Assembly (NCBI GenBank): GCA_046328035.1
Contig: JAXLXI010000009.1
Span: forward strand, 1-64,000
Origin: JBGASG01 sp046328035
GTDB lineage: Bacteria; Cyanobacteriota; Vampirovibrionia; Obscuribacterales; Obscuribacteraceae
Reading direction: 5' to 3'
Length of the DNA: 64,000 bases
Part shown: one piece after another, positions 1 to 7,829 of the stretch
How the letters are laid out: each line of letters starts with the position of its first letter
Position numbering within the stretch: the first letter of the stretch is position 1
Translations under genes and position numbers: made by a program
Notes under the pieces: model-generated
Databases searched by the model: none
What the model saw: only the letters and a program-made list of their open reading frames with translations
Told to the model about the DNA's origin: nothing

Positions 1-91
1 TAATCCCGGGCGGCTGGATTGCGGGTTCTGAACCATATTCGATACCACCGCGCACTGTGTGGTAGGCTAGTTGCCCCACGGAACTTTGCGT

Positions 92-544
92 ATGAGCCTG
101 AAGCGTCATCCAGCCCTGCAGCCATTCTCAAGAGATCATCTGATTGGTCTCTTCCATGCTCAACGACTGATTAAGTTGGCAGAAAACAGCCCGCGGGCTG
201 CTCTGTCCGCCGCTGTGGGAGAGTTTGCCGCTGCCTGGCAGCGTGAAATCTCAATTCACTTCGCCGACGAAGACCGAATACTGGCGCCTTTGCCGCTTTC
301 CGCCATTAGTCTGCACAAGCTGGAAGAAGACCACGACGAAATTACAAAGTTGGTACAAAAACTCTTGCAGCAGCCCTCCCAGCCGCTGGCCGTACGCGTC
401 GGAACGCTATTGGACGCCCACATTCGCTGGGAGGAGCACGAACTGTTTCCAGAAGTCGAGACTACCCTGACTATGGATGCGCTCGAACTGCTGTCGGAGA
501 AGACAATGGCAATCGAGAACGCGCGGCATCGCACGCTCACCTAA
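92..544 (+). CDS. Hemerythrin HHE-domain protein
   Basis: A small soluble, mostly helical protein of 150 residues. It has the spaced His/Glu pattern of hemerythrin HHE domains: an early RDH, then HFADED in the middle, then KLEEDHDE, and HIRWEEHELFPE near the C-terminus. These residues normally bind a di-iron centre used for oxygen, NO or redox sensing. ATG at 92 is preferred over an in-frame TTG at 71 because the family usually starts shortly before the first His. The downstream gene converges on it with 2 bases between stops. The role here (O2/NO binding or iron handling) is inferred from the family only. Confidence 0.8.
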   Translation: MSLKRHPALQPFSRDHLIGLFHAQRLIKLAENSPRAALSAAVGEFAAAWQREISIHFADEDRILAPLPLSAISLHKLEEDHDEITKLVQKLLQQPSQPLAVRVGTLLDAHIRWEEHELFPEVETTLTMDALELLSEKTMAIENARHRTLT

Positions 545-546
545 AG

Positions 547-1332
547 CTACTTTGTCAGCCGGATGACCAGATTTGGTTTCGATGATCCTGGATAGAACAG
601 GGAGAACGTTGCCCAACCGTCCTGGTGAGCTACTCCCAGTCCCAGGTTGACGCCCGAGCCGGTGATTACTGTTTGTGCCAGGAGAGCCTCGAAGACTCGC
701 TCGAATCCTTCGATGTTGCCCTGATACTGTTTGACCAGACGCGCGACTTCTAAAGTGTCTTTTCTGTTGATAGCATCCTGAAGATCGTTGACTGCTTTCT
801 TTTCAGCATCGCTGAGATTCAGCTTCTCGAGCCGGTCTTGCCAATAACTGACATTTTCCAGTTTGTTGGCTTTGCGGGTGATCTCTTCGATTATGGCGGG
901 GTCTTCCACCTCGACGCGATTGCCGTCCGCATCGGTTGTATAAACCTTTTCCTCGTTACCTTTGCCGCCGTTTGCAATTGATTCGAACTGGTAAATCTTG
1001 CCGTCTTTGCCGGGAATGCGGTCGATCGTGAAGCCGTTGTTGTTGTCCCTGTGCAGTCCGTAGATGCCGGCGACGTCTACGCCTGTCCAATCCCGGATGT
1101 GGTCGGGATCGCCGGGAGATTGTTGGTTGAGCGGCTGGTCGCCGTTGGGGCGTCCCGATGCTTCCATGGCGCGGATCGCTGAGAGTGAATTGTTGAACGA
1201 GACGGAGTCGAAAGGAAATATCGTGTCGAAAGCTGGTGCTCGGGTGCCTGTCGGAGTGTCGCCCTGGACGGACGGAAGCAAAGCATCCCCGGCACTGCCT
1301 TCCGCGCCTCTGGCGCCGGAATTAGTGCTCAT
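547..1332 (-). CDS. Hypothetical protein, 261 aa
   Basis: Not recognised. The first 90 residues are low-complexity and rich in Gly, Pro, Ser and Asn, without a signal peptide. A central segment with GKDGKIYQF and DADGNRVEVEDP looks like a small beta hairpin module. It is followed by a charged helical stretch (about residues 135-200) and a Gly/hydrophobic C-terminus ending in NLVIRLTK. ATG at 1332 has about 215 bases of non-coding sequence upstream, so it probably has its own promoter. No enzyme motif is visible. The gene converges with the hemerythrin gene. Confidence 0.6.
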   Translation of the reverse strand: MSTNSGARGAEGSAGDALLPSVQGDTPTGTRAPAFDTIFPFDSVSFNNSLSAIRAMEASGRPNGDQPLNQQSPGDPDHIRDWTGVDVAGIYGLHRDNNNGFTIDRIPGKDGKIYQFESIANGGKGNEEKVYTTDADGNRVEVEDPAIIEEITRKANKLENVSYWQDRLEKLNLSDAEKKAVNDLQDAINRKDTLEVARLVKQYQGNIEGFERVFEALLAQTVITGSGVNLGLGVAHQDGWATFSLFYPGSSKPNLVIRLTK

Positions 1333-1547
1333 ATGGAATTACCTTCAGGGAGAAGCGGATTACAATTTGGTGGGGTGCGTTTGATTTCAGTATAAGCCTT
1401 TTCGACTTTCTGGCAAGGCGTTACTCGCGATCTGTTGTGCGTGATAACGCACCGAGATCCTGATGCTGTCCGCTTTCACGAAGTTTGCACGCCCGGCGGT
1501 GATCAATCGCGTGTGGACGGCGTGGCACCGTATATGGTGCAAATGAT

Positions 1548-2000
1548 TTATGAATCGCGCTCGCTGCCTATCACGCTCAATGGATAAACAGTCCCGCCTG
1601 CTTCCACGTATTCGATCATTTCGCGAACGATTTCGCTACGCAAGTTATAGCGGTTCAATTCATCACTGCGCACCCATTCTGCACCCAGTGATTCTTCATC
1701 CGGCACACTCTTCGGTGCGGTGTCATCTGCCGGTTCCGCTAAGTAGATGACTCGTAAGCGACTCGACTGCGATGCCGGCGAGTGTTCGATGCGCAGGACA
1801 CCAGTCAGGACGACAGGCACTCCGGTCTCCTCAAGGGTCTCGCGACGCGCAGCTTCAGCCAATGTTTCGCCCGGTTCGACTCGCCCGGCAGGAAGAAACC
1901 AGGTTTGCCCGAACTTCCGCTCGTGCACGAGCAGGTATTGGTTGCCTCTGCGCACGAGGACCAGCGCGAAGAACCAGGTTGGAATGGGATCACGAGGCAA
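1548..2000 (-). CDS. NUDIX hydrolase
   Basis: A 150-residue single-domain NUDIX hydrolase that would cleave nucleoside diphosphate-X substrates. The NUDIX box is complete at about residues 39-61: G, five residues, E, seven residues, then RETLEETGV, matching GX5EX7REUXEEXGU. The flanking WFLPAGRVEPGE and the C-terminal SLGAEWV are typical of MutT-like enzymes. The substrate cannot be told from sequence. It lies 11 bases downstream of the antitoxin-like gene on the same strand, so the two are probably co-transcribed, an unusual partner for an antitoxin. Confidence 0.9.
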   Translation of the reverse strand: MPRDPIPTWFFALVLVRRGNQYLLVHERKFGQTWFLPAGRVEPGETLAEAARRETLEETGVPVVLTGVLRIEHSPASQSSRLRVIYLAEPADDTAPKSVPDEESLGAEWVRSDELNRYNLRSEIVREMIEYVEAGGTVYPLSVIGSERDS

Positions 2001-2011
2001 CCGAAACTTCC

Positions 2012-2320
2012 TCAGCGTTTACGCTTTGACTTTCCCTTGGGTGATGCAGGGCTTTCGAGTCCGTCGGACAAAGTAACGTCGTAGAGTGCACGTTCTCTCT
2101 CCTCCGCTACCCAGAGAGCCTCATTGCTGCGAATGTCAGAGTACGCTGCATTTACGTCATCGAAAAATACTTGTTTTTTCAACTGTACGATGGCGCGATG
2201 TAGTAGTTTCGGCAAGCTTTCCCCGGTCTCTGCGACCAGCTGGTCCAGTATCAACTTATCTGCAGCGTCGATTCTCACCAGTGGCTGTCTCTTTGAGGTG
2301 GGTCGGCTTGGCGTAGACAT
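2012..2320 (-). CDS. MazE/RHH-like antitoxin
   Basis: A 102-residue protein with a DNA-binding-like N-terminal half (VRIDAADKLILDQLVAETG, then LPKLLHRAI) and a C-terminal tail KKQVFFDDVNAAYSDIR ... ALWVAEERERALYDVTLSDGL. The tail matches a common antitoxin family that accompanies MazF toxins (pattern: F-x-x-x-N-x-A-Y-x-x-x-R, then W, then D-x-T-L-x-D-G-L). Its role would be to bind and neutralise the MazF-like protein encoded divergently and to repress transcription. The Lys/Arg-rich C-terminal end is unusual. ATG at 2320 is preceded by AAGAAG about six bases upstream. Confidence 0.75.
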   Translation of the reverse strand: MSTPSRPTSKRQPLVRIDAADKLILDQLVAETGESLPKLLHRAIVQLKKQVFFDDVNAAYSDIRSNEALWVAEERERALYDVTLSDGLESPASPKGKSKRKR

Positions 2321-2335
2321 TTTTGCTTCTTGTGA

Positions 2336-2356
2336 TGTATACGCATATTGTATACA
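2336..2356. promoter_or_regulatory. Palindromic operator between antitoxin and toxin
   Basis: A perfect inverted repeat, TGTATAC, seven-base spacer GCATATT, GTATACA. It lies in the 70-base divergent region between the antitoxin start (2320, minus) and the toxin start (2391, plus). Position and symmetry fit an operator for autoregulation of a toxin-antitoxin pair. Binding is inferred. Confidence 0.6.
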
Positions 2357-2390
2357 ATGCGAGTGTTATCGTCAACGGGCAGAGTACCAA

Positions 2391-2762
2391 TTGCGCCTTT
2401 CTCGACCCATCAATCGCGGCGACATCTGGGTTGTGTCGCTTGCTCCAGCTTCCGGACGGGAGCAGCAAGGTTACCGCCCTGCTGTGGTTTTGTCGTCCGA
2501 TCTGATCGACGTGGAATTGTTGGGTCTGGTGATGGTGGTGCCTGCCACCACGTCTATGAGGGTAGACGGCCGAGGAAGGCTGGTGAGGAATCACTTGCCG
2601 GTGCTTCCTACTCCGGAGAACGGACTGGCGCAGACTAGCTATTTTATGTGTGAGCAACTGAAGAGTGTTTCTCTTCAGCGGCTGACGAAACGCCTTGGCA
2701 GACTCAATGCGGATCAGATGATCGGCTTGCAGGAGATCATCGAGCTGTTGCTGGATTTTTGA
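2391..2762 (+). CDS. mazF: MazF/PemK-family toxin (endoribonuclease)
   Basis: About 123 residues with the PemK/MazF core: INRGDIWVVSLAP near the N-terminus, GYRPAVVLSSD, then a central VVPATTS and ENGLAQTSYFMCEQLKSV. The family consists of sequence-specific mRNA interferases; the RGDIW and RPAVVLS segments form the active-site region. No ATG lies at the expected place. TTG at 2391 gives a family-like start just before RPINRGDIW, while an earlier in-frame start would run back through the antitoxin gene. Toxin and antitoxin are encoded divergently, not in the usual operon. Confidence 0.8.
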   Translation: MRLSRPINRGDIWVVSLAPASGREQQGYRPAVVLSSDLIDVELLGLVMVVPATTSMRVDGRGRLVRNHLPVLPTPENGLAQTSYFMCEQLKSVSLQRLTKRLGRLNADQMIGLQEIIELLLDF

Positions 2763-2837
2763 CCAGAGAGAGAACGTCAATCTCTTCTCTACCAGACGGC
2801 TTGGCAGTCTAAGCAGTGGACAAATGCACGCACTGGA

Positions 2838-3203
2838 CTATCGATGTAGCCGTTTCTTTAGACGCCAAACAATTTTGTACGTTAAATCCAAAACTGGCAG
2901 AGATTGAGAGTCGTCTACCTGGTCGAGGATTTCAAGTAATTTCCGGGCCGCAAACAACGCAGCGCCATACTCACCAGCCGAGATGCAGACTTGGTCACTG
3001 ACTGCGAGTGCTAATTTGAAGAATCGGCACGCCATGACATTGTCGCCCCTGGCAGAGCAATCCTCACCCCAAACAGCTAGTGTCTCAATAATTGATTCCC
3101 CGTTGCAAAATCGCCTGAGCACCCGTTTTGCGAGGGAGACTCGTCCATCCTGTAGAGCTTCGTAAATCCAGCGCTCCAGCTCACTAGTCAATGGCTTGGA
3201 CAT
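2838..3203 (-). CDS. Hypothetical helical-repeat protein, 121 aa
   Basis: Not recognised by family. It is almost wholly alpha-helical with TPR-like alternation: LERWIYEALQDGRVSLAKRVLRRF, then DNVMACRFFKLALAVSD, then GAALFAARKLLEIL. It has no signal peptide and no catalytic motif. A start at 3203 leaves nine bases to the upstream 67-residue gene, so the two are likely one transcript. A small adaptor or repeat protein is the most that can be said. Confidence 0.5.
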   Translation of the reverse strand: MSKPLTSELERWIYEALQDGRVSLAKRVLRRFCNGESIIETLAVWGEDCSARGDNVMACRFFKLALAVSDQVCISAGEYGAALFAARKLLEILDQVDDSQSLPVLDLTYKIVWRLKKRLHR

Positions 3204-3212
3204 GATGGTGAC

Positions 3213-3416
3213 TCACATTTCGTCTTCGTTTGCTAGATGCATCAGGCGATCCAAAAGTGCCTGCTTCTTATGAGAAGTGCTCGGCATTTCGGTTCGCTGG
3301 TTTTGTCGAGCTTCGCTTTTTTGGGTATCGTGCGCACGCACCTGTTCAGTATAGCCGCGATGTAGACAAACTCCGCGGCGGCACACCCGGCTGAGAAAGC
3401 GCTCCATCAATGACAT
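3213..3416 (-). CDS. Small hypothetical protein, 67 aa
   Basis: A short basic protein with three Cys/Arg-rich positions near the start (RVCRRGVCLHRGY) and a polar C-terminal helix ending in LMHLANEDEM. No family recognised. It sits 21 bases downstream of the recD2 stop and nine bases upstream of the helical-repeat gene on the same strand, which supports translation as part of that transcript. It could also be a spurious frame. Confidence 0.35.
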   Translation of the reverse strand: MSLMERFLSRVCRRGVCLHRGYTEQVRAHDTQKSEARQNQRTEMPSTSHKKQALLDRLMHLANEDEM

Positions 3417-3437
3417 AGTTGGACAAGTTGGACTGGC

Positions 3438-5657
3438 TTAATTCGCCACGGACTGCACTGACTGATGCATTGAGCGCAGACGTTCCGCCAGTGCGGTTAG
3501 CCGCCGTGCCGCGCGCTTGTTTTTTACGGCCATCGCCAGCGCCTTTGGCTGTCCGACCACTACGACTAGTTTCTTTCCACGTGTGACGCCCGTATATAAG
3601 AGATTGCGCTCCAGGAGCATGTAATGCTGCATGGCCAGCGGAATTACAACCGCCGGATATTCCGAGCCCTGCGACTTATGAATGGAGGCTGCATACGCAA
3701 GTGATATTTCATCCAGTTCGTGCAGTTCATACTTCACTGCGCGGCCGTCAAAATCGATCGCAAGCTCGGACTCCTCGAGATCGACACTGGTGATGGTGCC
3801 GATGTCGCCGTTGAATACTTCTTTGTCGTAATTGTTGACGGTCTGGATAACCTTATCTCCGGCTCCATAACTCCAACCGAACTTGGTTACGGTGGCGCCA
3901 TTCTCCGCGGAGCGAAGACGTTTTTGCAACTCGATGTTTAACGAGCGACTGCCCAGTCCGCCGCGATTCATCGGTGCCAATACCTGCACATCTTTGATTG
4001 GATCAAGACCGAAACGCTTGGGAATGCGCTCGCACACCACCTGCATAACCTTGTCGCTGATCTCCTCGGGGGTCTCTGCCGGGATGAAGTAGAAATCGGA
4101 GAGCTCCTCATTCTTCTCGGTGGCAATCGGCATTTTTCCCTGGTTTATGCGGTGAGCATTGACGATTATCTTCGAGCTGGACGCCTGCCGGAAAATCTCA
4201 GTCAGCCGCACCGTCGGCACGACTCCCGAAGCAATCGTGTCGGAAAGCACCGCACCAGGACCTACCGAAGGCAATTGGTCGACGTCTCCGACAAGCAAAA
4301 GCGCTGTCGAGTCGGGGACAGCTTTTAGCAACTGATTCATCAACACAACATCGATCATCGATGCCTCATCGATAACGATAATGTCTGCTGCCAGCGGATT
4401 CTCTCGATTTTTCTTGAATGCGAAGGCTTTCGGATCGAACTCCAGCAATCGGTGAATTGTCTTCGCTTCCCGCCCGGTTGATTCTGAGAGTCGTTTGGCG
4501 GCGCGCCCGGTTGGCGCCGCCAGCAATATATCAGCTTATTTGGCTGCAATGATGCGCAAGATGCTGTTCACGAGCGTAGTTTTTCCAACCCCCGGTCCTC
4601 CCGTTATGATTAGCAGTTTGTTTTGCAGCGCCAACGCCACCGCTTCCTTTTGTGAATTTGAAAGCGTTATACCCGCTTTTGATTCCACCCAAGGTATGGC
4701 CTTGTCTGCGTCTATCCCCGACCATGGCGCTTGTCCGGCGGCGAGCCGCATGAGATTGGCTGCTACTCCGATTTCGGCTTTATGCAGTGCCGTCAAATAA
4801 AGAACTTGGCGCTCGACAATAGATTCTTCGACCAGATTTCCGCCCTCCACTTCGGTATCGATGGCGGTGGCAGCCAGTGCTTCAGATATTTCCAGCAGTT
4901 GGGCCGAAGTCTCGATCAGATCGTCGCGGGCGCACGCGCAGTGTCCTTCGCCTGAGAGCTCCTGCAATGTGTGCCGGACGCCCGCTTGAGCCCGAATAAG
5001 TGAGTCCTTAGGAATGCCCAGCTTTTGCGCTATGGTGTCTGCGGTCTTGAACCCAATGCCGTGAATGTCCAGTGCCAGTCGATAGGGATTTTCCGAAACC
5101 TTCGAGATGGCGTCGTTGCCGTAAGTGCGATAGATGCGCACCGCTCGCGCTGTTCCCACTCCGTAAGACTGCAAAAAGACCATAATCTGGCGGATCACCT
5201 TCTGTTCGGCCCACGCGGTCACCACCCGCTCTTTGCGTTTGCTCCCGATGCCCGGCAACTCCAACATGCGCTCCGGAGTTTCTTCGATCACGTCGAAGAC
5301 TTGCTCTCCAAAAGCTTTGACAAGTTTCTTCGCGAAATGCGGACCGATGCCCTTGATCATGCCGGAGCCGAGGTATTTCTCGATGCCTTCCAGGGTGCTG
5401 GGTGGAACGACCGTCAGTCGCCGGCATTTGAACTGCAACCCGTAGTTTTTGTCGTTGAACCAAATGCCCTGGCACTCGACGTATTCTCCTGGATTGATAG
5501 ATGCGGCGTTTCCCGTTATCGTGACCAGATCTTTGTGTCCGCGCACTTTGACGCGCAGCACGCAAAAGCCGCTTTCCTCATTGTGAAACGTCACTCGTTC
5601 GACGGAGCCGTCTATGGTCTCGGTTGCGGTCTCCTGACTTGCGTTGTTGCTGTTCAA
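3438..5657 (-). pseudogene. recD2: RecD2-type helicase, interrupted by in-frame TAA
   Basis: Two consecutive segments in the same frame together make a full-length RecD2 (about 740 codons), a 5'-3' SF1B DNA helicase. The N-terminal part (4536-5657) has an OB-like region, helix-hairpin-helix repeats (IKGIGPHFAKKL, LELPGIGSKRKE, IHGIGFKTAD) and Walker A GGPGVGKTT. The C-terminal part (3438-4526) has APTGRAAKRLSE, the DEAS Walker B, GDVDQLPSVGPG, IFRQA and the SIHKSQGSEYPAVV motif VI region. A single TAA (4536-4538) between IIAAK and ADILLAAPTG separates the ATP-binding motif from the rest. A TTG at 4526 could restart translation, but neither half should be a helicase alone. Nonsense mutation, substitution error or readthrough are possible. 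Confidence 0.85.
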
Positions 5658-5684
5658 TGCGCTTTTACCAAAGCAGAGTACACT

Positions 5685-6590
5685 CTAAAAATCGAATGGC
5701 AATCCGCTGATGGAAAGCGAGACACTCGTCAGGGGAAAGGGACCGCTCTTGTGTACTCTGGGTCTGGTTGCTTGCTTGTGCTTCAGCGATTGACTTTCCG
5801 TAAGCGAACCTCCCAGATCAATGATTGCCTGCGCCAGCTCGATAATTGTTTGATTGGCGAACATTGCCCCTGACGAATTCACCGTGCAGTGATCTAACGC
5901 TTTCGACAAGTGCGGCAAAGCATCAGGATCTTCATATTCTGCTAGAGCCATAGCGCCAAGTTCGACGTGCTTTTCAAAAAATCTCAGCAAGACAGAGAAA
6001 ATCCGCTGGTCGCGGACGCCTAACCCCGAGAGGACTTCTGCAATGCCGGCAAGTCGGTCCTTAGTTTTAGCGAACTCGTAAGCTTTTAGTACCGGCTCTA
6101 AAGCGGGCGGTCCGAATGACTTGAGCGCGAGAATCAGATCGCTATAAAGAATGTCCAAGGGGTCGCAGCGGAACAGCACGTCAAGCATGGACTCGATGCA
6201 CTGAGTCGCTTTCATGCGAGCGAGCAGTCTCACCGCATATACGGGCGTCAATCCGCCGCCGGGCGCTGTTTGCAATGCTAGATTCTTTGCTCGCAAGATA
6301 GCGATCAGTTGTGCGATTAACTCATCACGCCCGCTATTGATTATCGACGCGCACTCAGTTTCTGACAATCCTTCGCCGCACTGAGCCAGGCGAGCAACGA
6401 GAGTCTGATTGACTGCCGTTTTCAGATGTTTTCGATGCATGTTTTCCCTGTAATCAGCGGTCGGTTCGCTACTGCACATATCAGGATAGTCTGAAATTGC
6501 CGGGTCGAGTTCTAAAATCCGTTTATCCGCAGCGTCAGCGGCACCTGGTGTTTCTTGAAAATGTTGCGGCAGTGGACTTCCGCTTGTCAA
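5685..6590 (-). CDS. HEAT-like helical repeat protein
   Basis: About 250-300 residues of helical repeats: AVRLLARMKATQCIESMLDVLFRCD, LALKSFGPPALEPVLKAYEF, IAEVLSGLG, LRFFEKHVELGAMALAEYEDPDALPHL. Repeats of this HEAT/PBS-lyase style are scaffolds for protein binding. The longest frame begins with TTG at 6590; ATG codons at 6479 and 6440 are better starts because the first part is low-complexity. It ends 27 bases upstream of recD2 on the same strand, which suggests co-transcription and a possible role beside the helicase. It is divergent from nurA-herA. Confidence 0.6.
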   Translation of the reverse strand: MTSGSPLPQHFQETPGAADAADKRILELDPAISDYPDMCSSEPTADYRENMHRKHLKTAVNQTLVARLAQCGEGLSETECASIINSGRDELIAQLIAILRAKNLALQTAPGGGLTPVYAVRLLARMKATQCIESMLDVLFRCDPLDILYSDLILALKSFGPPALEPVLKAYEFAKTKDRLAGIAEVLSGLGVRDQRIFSVLLRFFEKHVELGAMALAEYEDPDALPHLSKALDHCTVNSSGAMFANQTIIELAQAIIDLGGSLTESQSLKHKQATRPRVHKSGPFPLTSVSLSISGLPFDF

Positions 6591-6628
6591 TGTATAAGTG
6601 GAAACCCGAAGCAGCCTGACCTGGCGGC

Positions 6629-6634
6629 TATAAT
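6629..6634 (+). promoter_or_regulatory. Candidate -10 box for nurA-herA
   Basis: A perfect TATAAT lies 34 bases upstream of the chosen nurA ATG (6669). No convincing -35 box is present at the right spacing. The site argues against an upstream ATG at 6633, which would overlap the -10. Confidence 0.35.
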
Positions 6635-6668
6635 GCTGCTGGTCTGGAACTGCGTAGCGACACTAGAG

Positions 6669-7829
6669 ATGCTGGCAAATATCGATTTGAACGACTTGCG
6701 GGCAAAAATACTATCGGCTTACCGTGCCGACGACGATGCGCTCTCGACGTTTCGCCAGTTTGCCAGACGACTCAAGTCTGACGTCCGCCCTCTGCGTACA
6801 TACTCTGCTAATGCAATTTCGTTTGTCTCAGCCGATGGCGGCGACAATCGACTTGTATTCAATCCAGCAGTGATTGAGGTAGTGAGAGTCGTCGATTCGC
6901 TGAACAACCCGTGTGTCATGGACGTGGTTGCCGGCAGCATATCGTTAGCAGAACTGGAAAGCCGGGCGGTGAAAGAGTCACCGCATGCGGTGCCGCCGCT
7001 GGTACGTCTGAGCGGCGATCTTGGTATGCGTCTGGGCGATCTCTCTTACCTGTTTCAATCCGCTGGACAGCCGGGCAAAAGTAGAGGCATACTGCAAACG
7101 TACAGAGATATTCTTGAATGGTCTGTGCTATATGACTTGATAGCGAATCCTCAGAAGAGTTGGGGCAGCGACACCATTTTGATTCGAGACGGTTTGCTGA
7201 GGACTAAATCGTTCAGGCCGGATGTGTTTCCGAAGGTCGATCGCAAATTCAGGGACGCTGTTGACGCCCATGCGCAGAGAAATGTTGCTGTTTCGCTGGT
7301 TGGAGTAGCGAAGCAGAGCGCCGTCCTCAGCCGGCTGGCGGTCGCGCTGGAGATTGAGGGAACCTTTGGTAAGGCGTTTCCGTGTTTCGTGCCGGTGCCC
7401 GAAGACATCGAGCGGGAGTGTTATAGAACTGACCGCTTCTGGATGGAAACTTTAGAGACTGCGGACGAAGATGAAACGGGGCGAAAGTCATACCAATCTA
7501 TGGGCAGAATGTATCTTGTGAAATTTGGCGATCGCCCTCTAGATCCGGTTTGGCCTGTGGATATTGCCGCCTGGCAGACCGACCATGCTGAAAAAATTCT
7601 CGGGCAATTGACGGTCGATGCGCAACAAGGTTTTCCGATTCCCGATTATCCGATGAGCATTCAGCGAGCTCATGATTTTGCCAAGGTAGGCGGCATCGAG
7701 ATGGAAATACTGCAAGACTTCCTGATTGAAGGCATGTGCACCACCCTTGATGCTGAGCAGTCGGAGCGACTTTTGCGGATGAAACATTTGGGTCGATCGC
7801 TCGCGTCTCTACGCTACAAGGAGGCTTGA
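6669..7829 (+). CDS. nurA: NurA-family nuclease
   Basis: A 386-residue protein with the layout of NurA 5'-3' nucleases. FVSADGGDN (Asp about 56) is motif I. DTILIRDGLLR (Asp about 174) is the second metal site. LVGVAKQSAVL (about 211-220) is the conserved GVAK-S segment, and a C-terminal RAHDFAK supplies the His. Such enzymes work with the HerA translocase to resect DNA ends, and some HerA pairs are anti-phage systems. The stop overlaps the herA start (TGATG), so the products are translationally coupled. Start at ATG 6669 is based on motif distance and a TATAAT box upstream; ATG 6633 is the alternative. Confidence 0.8.
   Translation: MLANIDLNDLRAKILSAYRADDDALSTFRQFARRLKSDVRPLRTYSANAISFVSADGGDNRLVFNPAVIEVVRVVDSLNNPCVMDVVAGSISLAELESRAVKESPHAVPPLVRLSGDLGMRLGDLSYLFQSAGQPGKSRGILQTYRDILEWSVLYDLIANPQKSWGSDTILIRDGLLRTKSFRPDVFPKVDRKFRDAVDAHAQRNVAVSLVGVAKQSAVLSRLAVALEIEGTFGKAFPCFVPVPEDIERECYRTDRFWMETLETADEDETGRKSYQSMGRMYLVKFGDRPLDPVWPVDIAAWQTDHAEKILGQLTVDAQQGFPIPDYPMSIQRAHDFAKVGGIEMEILQDFLIEGMCTTLDAEQSERLLRMKHLGRSLASLRYKEA

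Noticed and set aside
1437..1452. Inverted repeat GTGCGT-GATA-ACGCAC
   Set aside because: Six-base arms in a 215-base spacer are within chance expectation and no promoter is visible beside it.
2124..2390. Upstream extension of MazF by 89 codons
   Set aside because: The extension would overlap the antitoxin gene and the operator and has no homology to the family; TTG 2391 gives the usual length.
5025..5873. A 282-codon plus-strand frame opposite recD2
   Set aside because: Antisense shadow of a conserved helicase; no motif, no ribosome site.
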